NCBI GenBank assembly: GCA_025356915.1 | Contig: JANXQG010000026.1 | Span: 1 to 6,724 of the forward strand | Direction of reading: 5' to 3' | Origin: Planctomycetota bacterium | GTDB taxonomy: Bacteria; Planctomycetota; Planctomycetia; Pirellulales; Thermoguttaceae | DNA length: 6,724 nt | Part shown: positions 6,394-6,724 of the stretch, piece by piece | Layout: every line of letters begins with the position of its first letter | Position numbering within the stretch: position 1 is the first letter of the stretch | Made by a program: the position numbers and the translations under genes | The notes under the pieces: generated by a model | Databases searched by the model: none | The model's input: only the letters and a program-made list of their open reading frames with translations | What the model was told of the DNA's origin: nothing

Positions 6394-6711
6394 ATGAGCC
6401 AACCAGCCCCAGCCCTGCCAACCTCCCGCCGTGACACCCGAGGCCAAGCCTGCGTAAAATCCCTCCTAGGCATCAAACGCCGAACCGGTGTGTCCATGCC
6501 CAAGCACCTCCTGCTGAAGATGGCATTCGACGCCGGCTACGAAGCCGGCGCAGAGGATGTCGGCAGCGGCGAGCTGCTGGTCGAGACCCTGGACCTGCGG
6601 TACGCGCTCTACGACCTGGACGGCAAAACAAAAGCGGGCTGTTGCGCTCGACGACCTGGTAATGGCCCTAGCATAATCCAGCGAATTTGGCGTGATCCCG
6701 GCCGGGCTTGA
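6394..6711 (+). CDS. Small hypothetical protein with an apparent frameshift near its end
   Basis: The uninterrupted frame from ATG 6394 to TGA 6709-6711 encodes 105 residues. I do not recognise a family. The first 30 residues are Pro- and Arg-rich and basic. Residues 35-77 look like a folded acidic segment: MPKHLLLKMAFDAGYEAG, then a Glu/Asp/Leu-rich stretch ending LRYALYDLDG. After Gly77 the reading becomes unnatural (KTKAGCCARRPGNG). The +1 frame from the A-rich run at 6625-6633 instead gives KRAVALDDLVMALA and stops at TAA 6674-6676, a much more protein-like helix. The original gene was probably 6394-6676 with one base gained or two lost in the A-run, giving about 94 residues. A start at 6184 in the same frame is possible but less supported. 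No downstream partner is visible before the window ends. Confidence 0.5.
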   Translation: MSQPAPALPTSRRDTRGQACVKSLLGIKRRTGVSMPKHLLLKMAFDAGYEAGAEDVGSGELLVETLDLRYALYDLDGKTKAGCCARRPGNGPSIIQRIWRDPGRA

Positions 6712-6724
6712 CAAAAATGCGGGG

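Noticed and set aside
6697..6713. CCCGGCCGGG palindrome and TTGACA (6708-6713) at the right edge as terminator and promoter
   Set aside because: The palindrome leaves no loop for a stable hairpin, and the -10 position for TTGACA would be outside the window, so neither can be supported.

Overview
The window looks like a chromosomal piece of a GC-rich planctomycete, probably of the Pirellulales type. This is an inference from protein style: a very large alpha-2-macroglobulin (A2M)-like protein with a fused TPR region, loosely packed genes, long non-coding gaps and high GC at third codon positions. No rRNA, tRNA, CRISPR array, integrase or transposase gene was seen.

Bases 2-4501 (+) are one continuous reading frame that runs off the left edge. 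It encodes the C-terminal 1,499 residues of an A2M-like protein. The order is a Gln/Asn/Gly-rich stretch in the position of a bait region, the A2M domain, an alpha/alpha-toroid (thioester-type) domain whose reactive motif is degenerate, an MG10/receptor-binding-like beta domain, about 300 residues of TPR-like helices, a second beta module resembling the N-terminal macroglobulin domains of bacterial A2Ms, an Ala/Pro linker and a charged tail. A purine-rich insert with an exact 14-bp repeat interrupts the A2M part.

Bases 4502-4828 separate this gene from a convergent neighbour. They hold a perfect 23-nt palindrome, further inverted repeats and a probable + strand intrinsic terminator.

Bases 4829-5689 (-) encode a complete 286-residue enzyme of the isocitrate lyase/PEP mutase superfamily with the lyase-type KKCGH motif. 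It most likely cleaves a 2-methylisocitrate-like or other 2-substituted malate-type substrate. Nothing nearby fixes the substrate.

Bases 5690-6724 are poorly coding. They contain a possible promoter for the lyase, a 30-codon ORF that is mostly a signal peptide, about 340 bases without a recognisable gene, and a small unrecognised gene from 6394. That gene appears to change frame near 6625-6634, so it is either decaying or contains a sequence error. The window ends just after a TTGACA hexamer.

The A2M-like protein (probably cell-envelope) and the lyase (cytoplasmic) are convergent and show no obvious functional link. The most unusual items are the domain order and lost thioester of the A2M-like protein, its purine repeat, the 23-nt palindrome, and the frame change at the right end.
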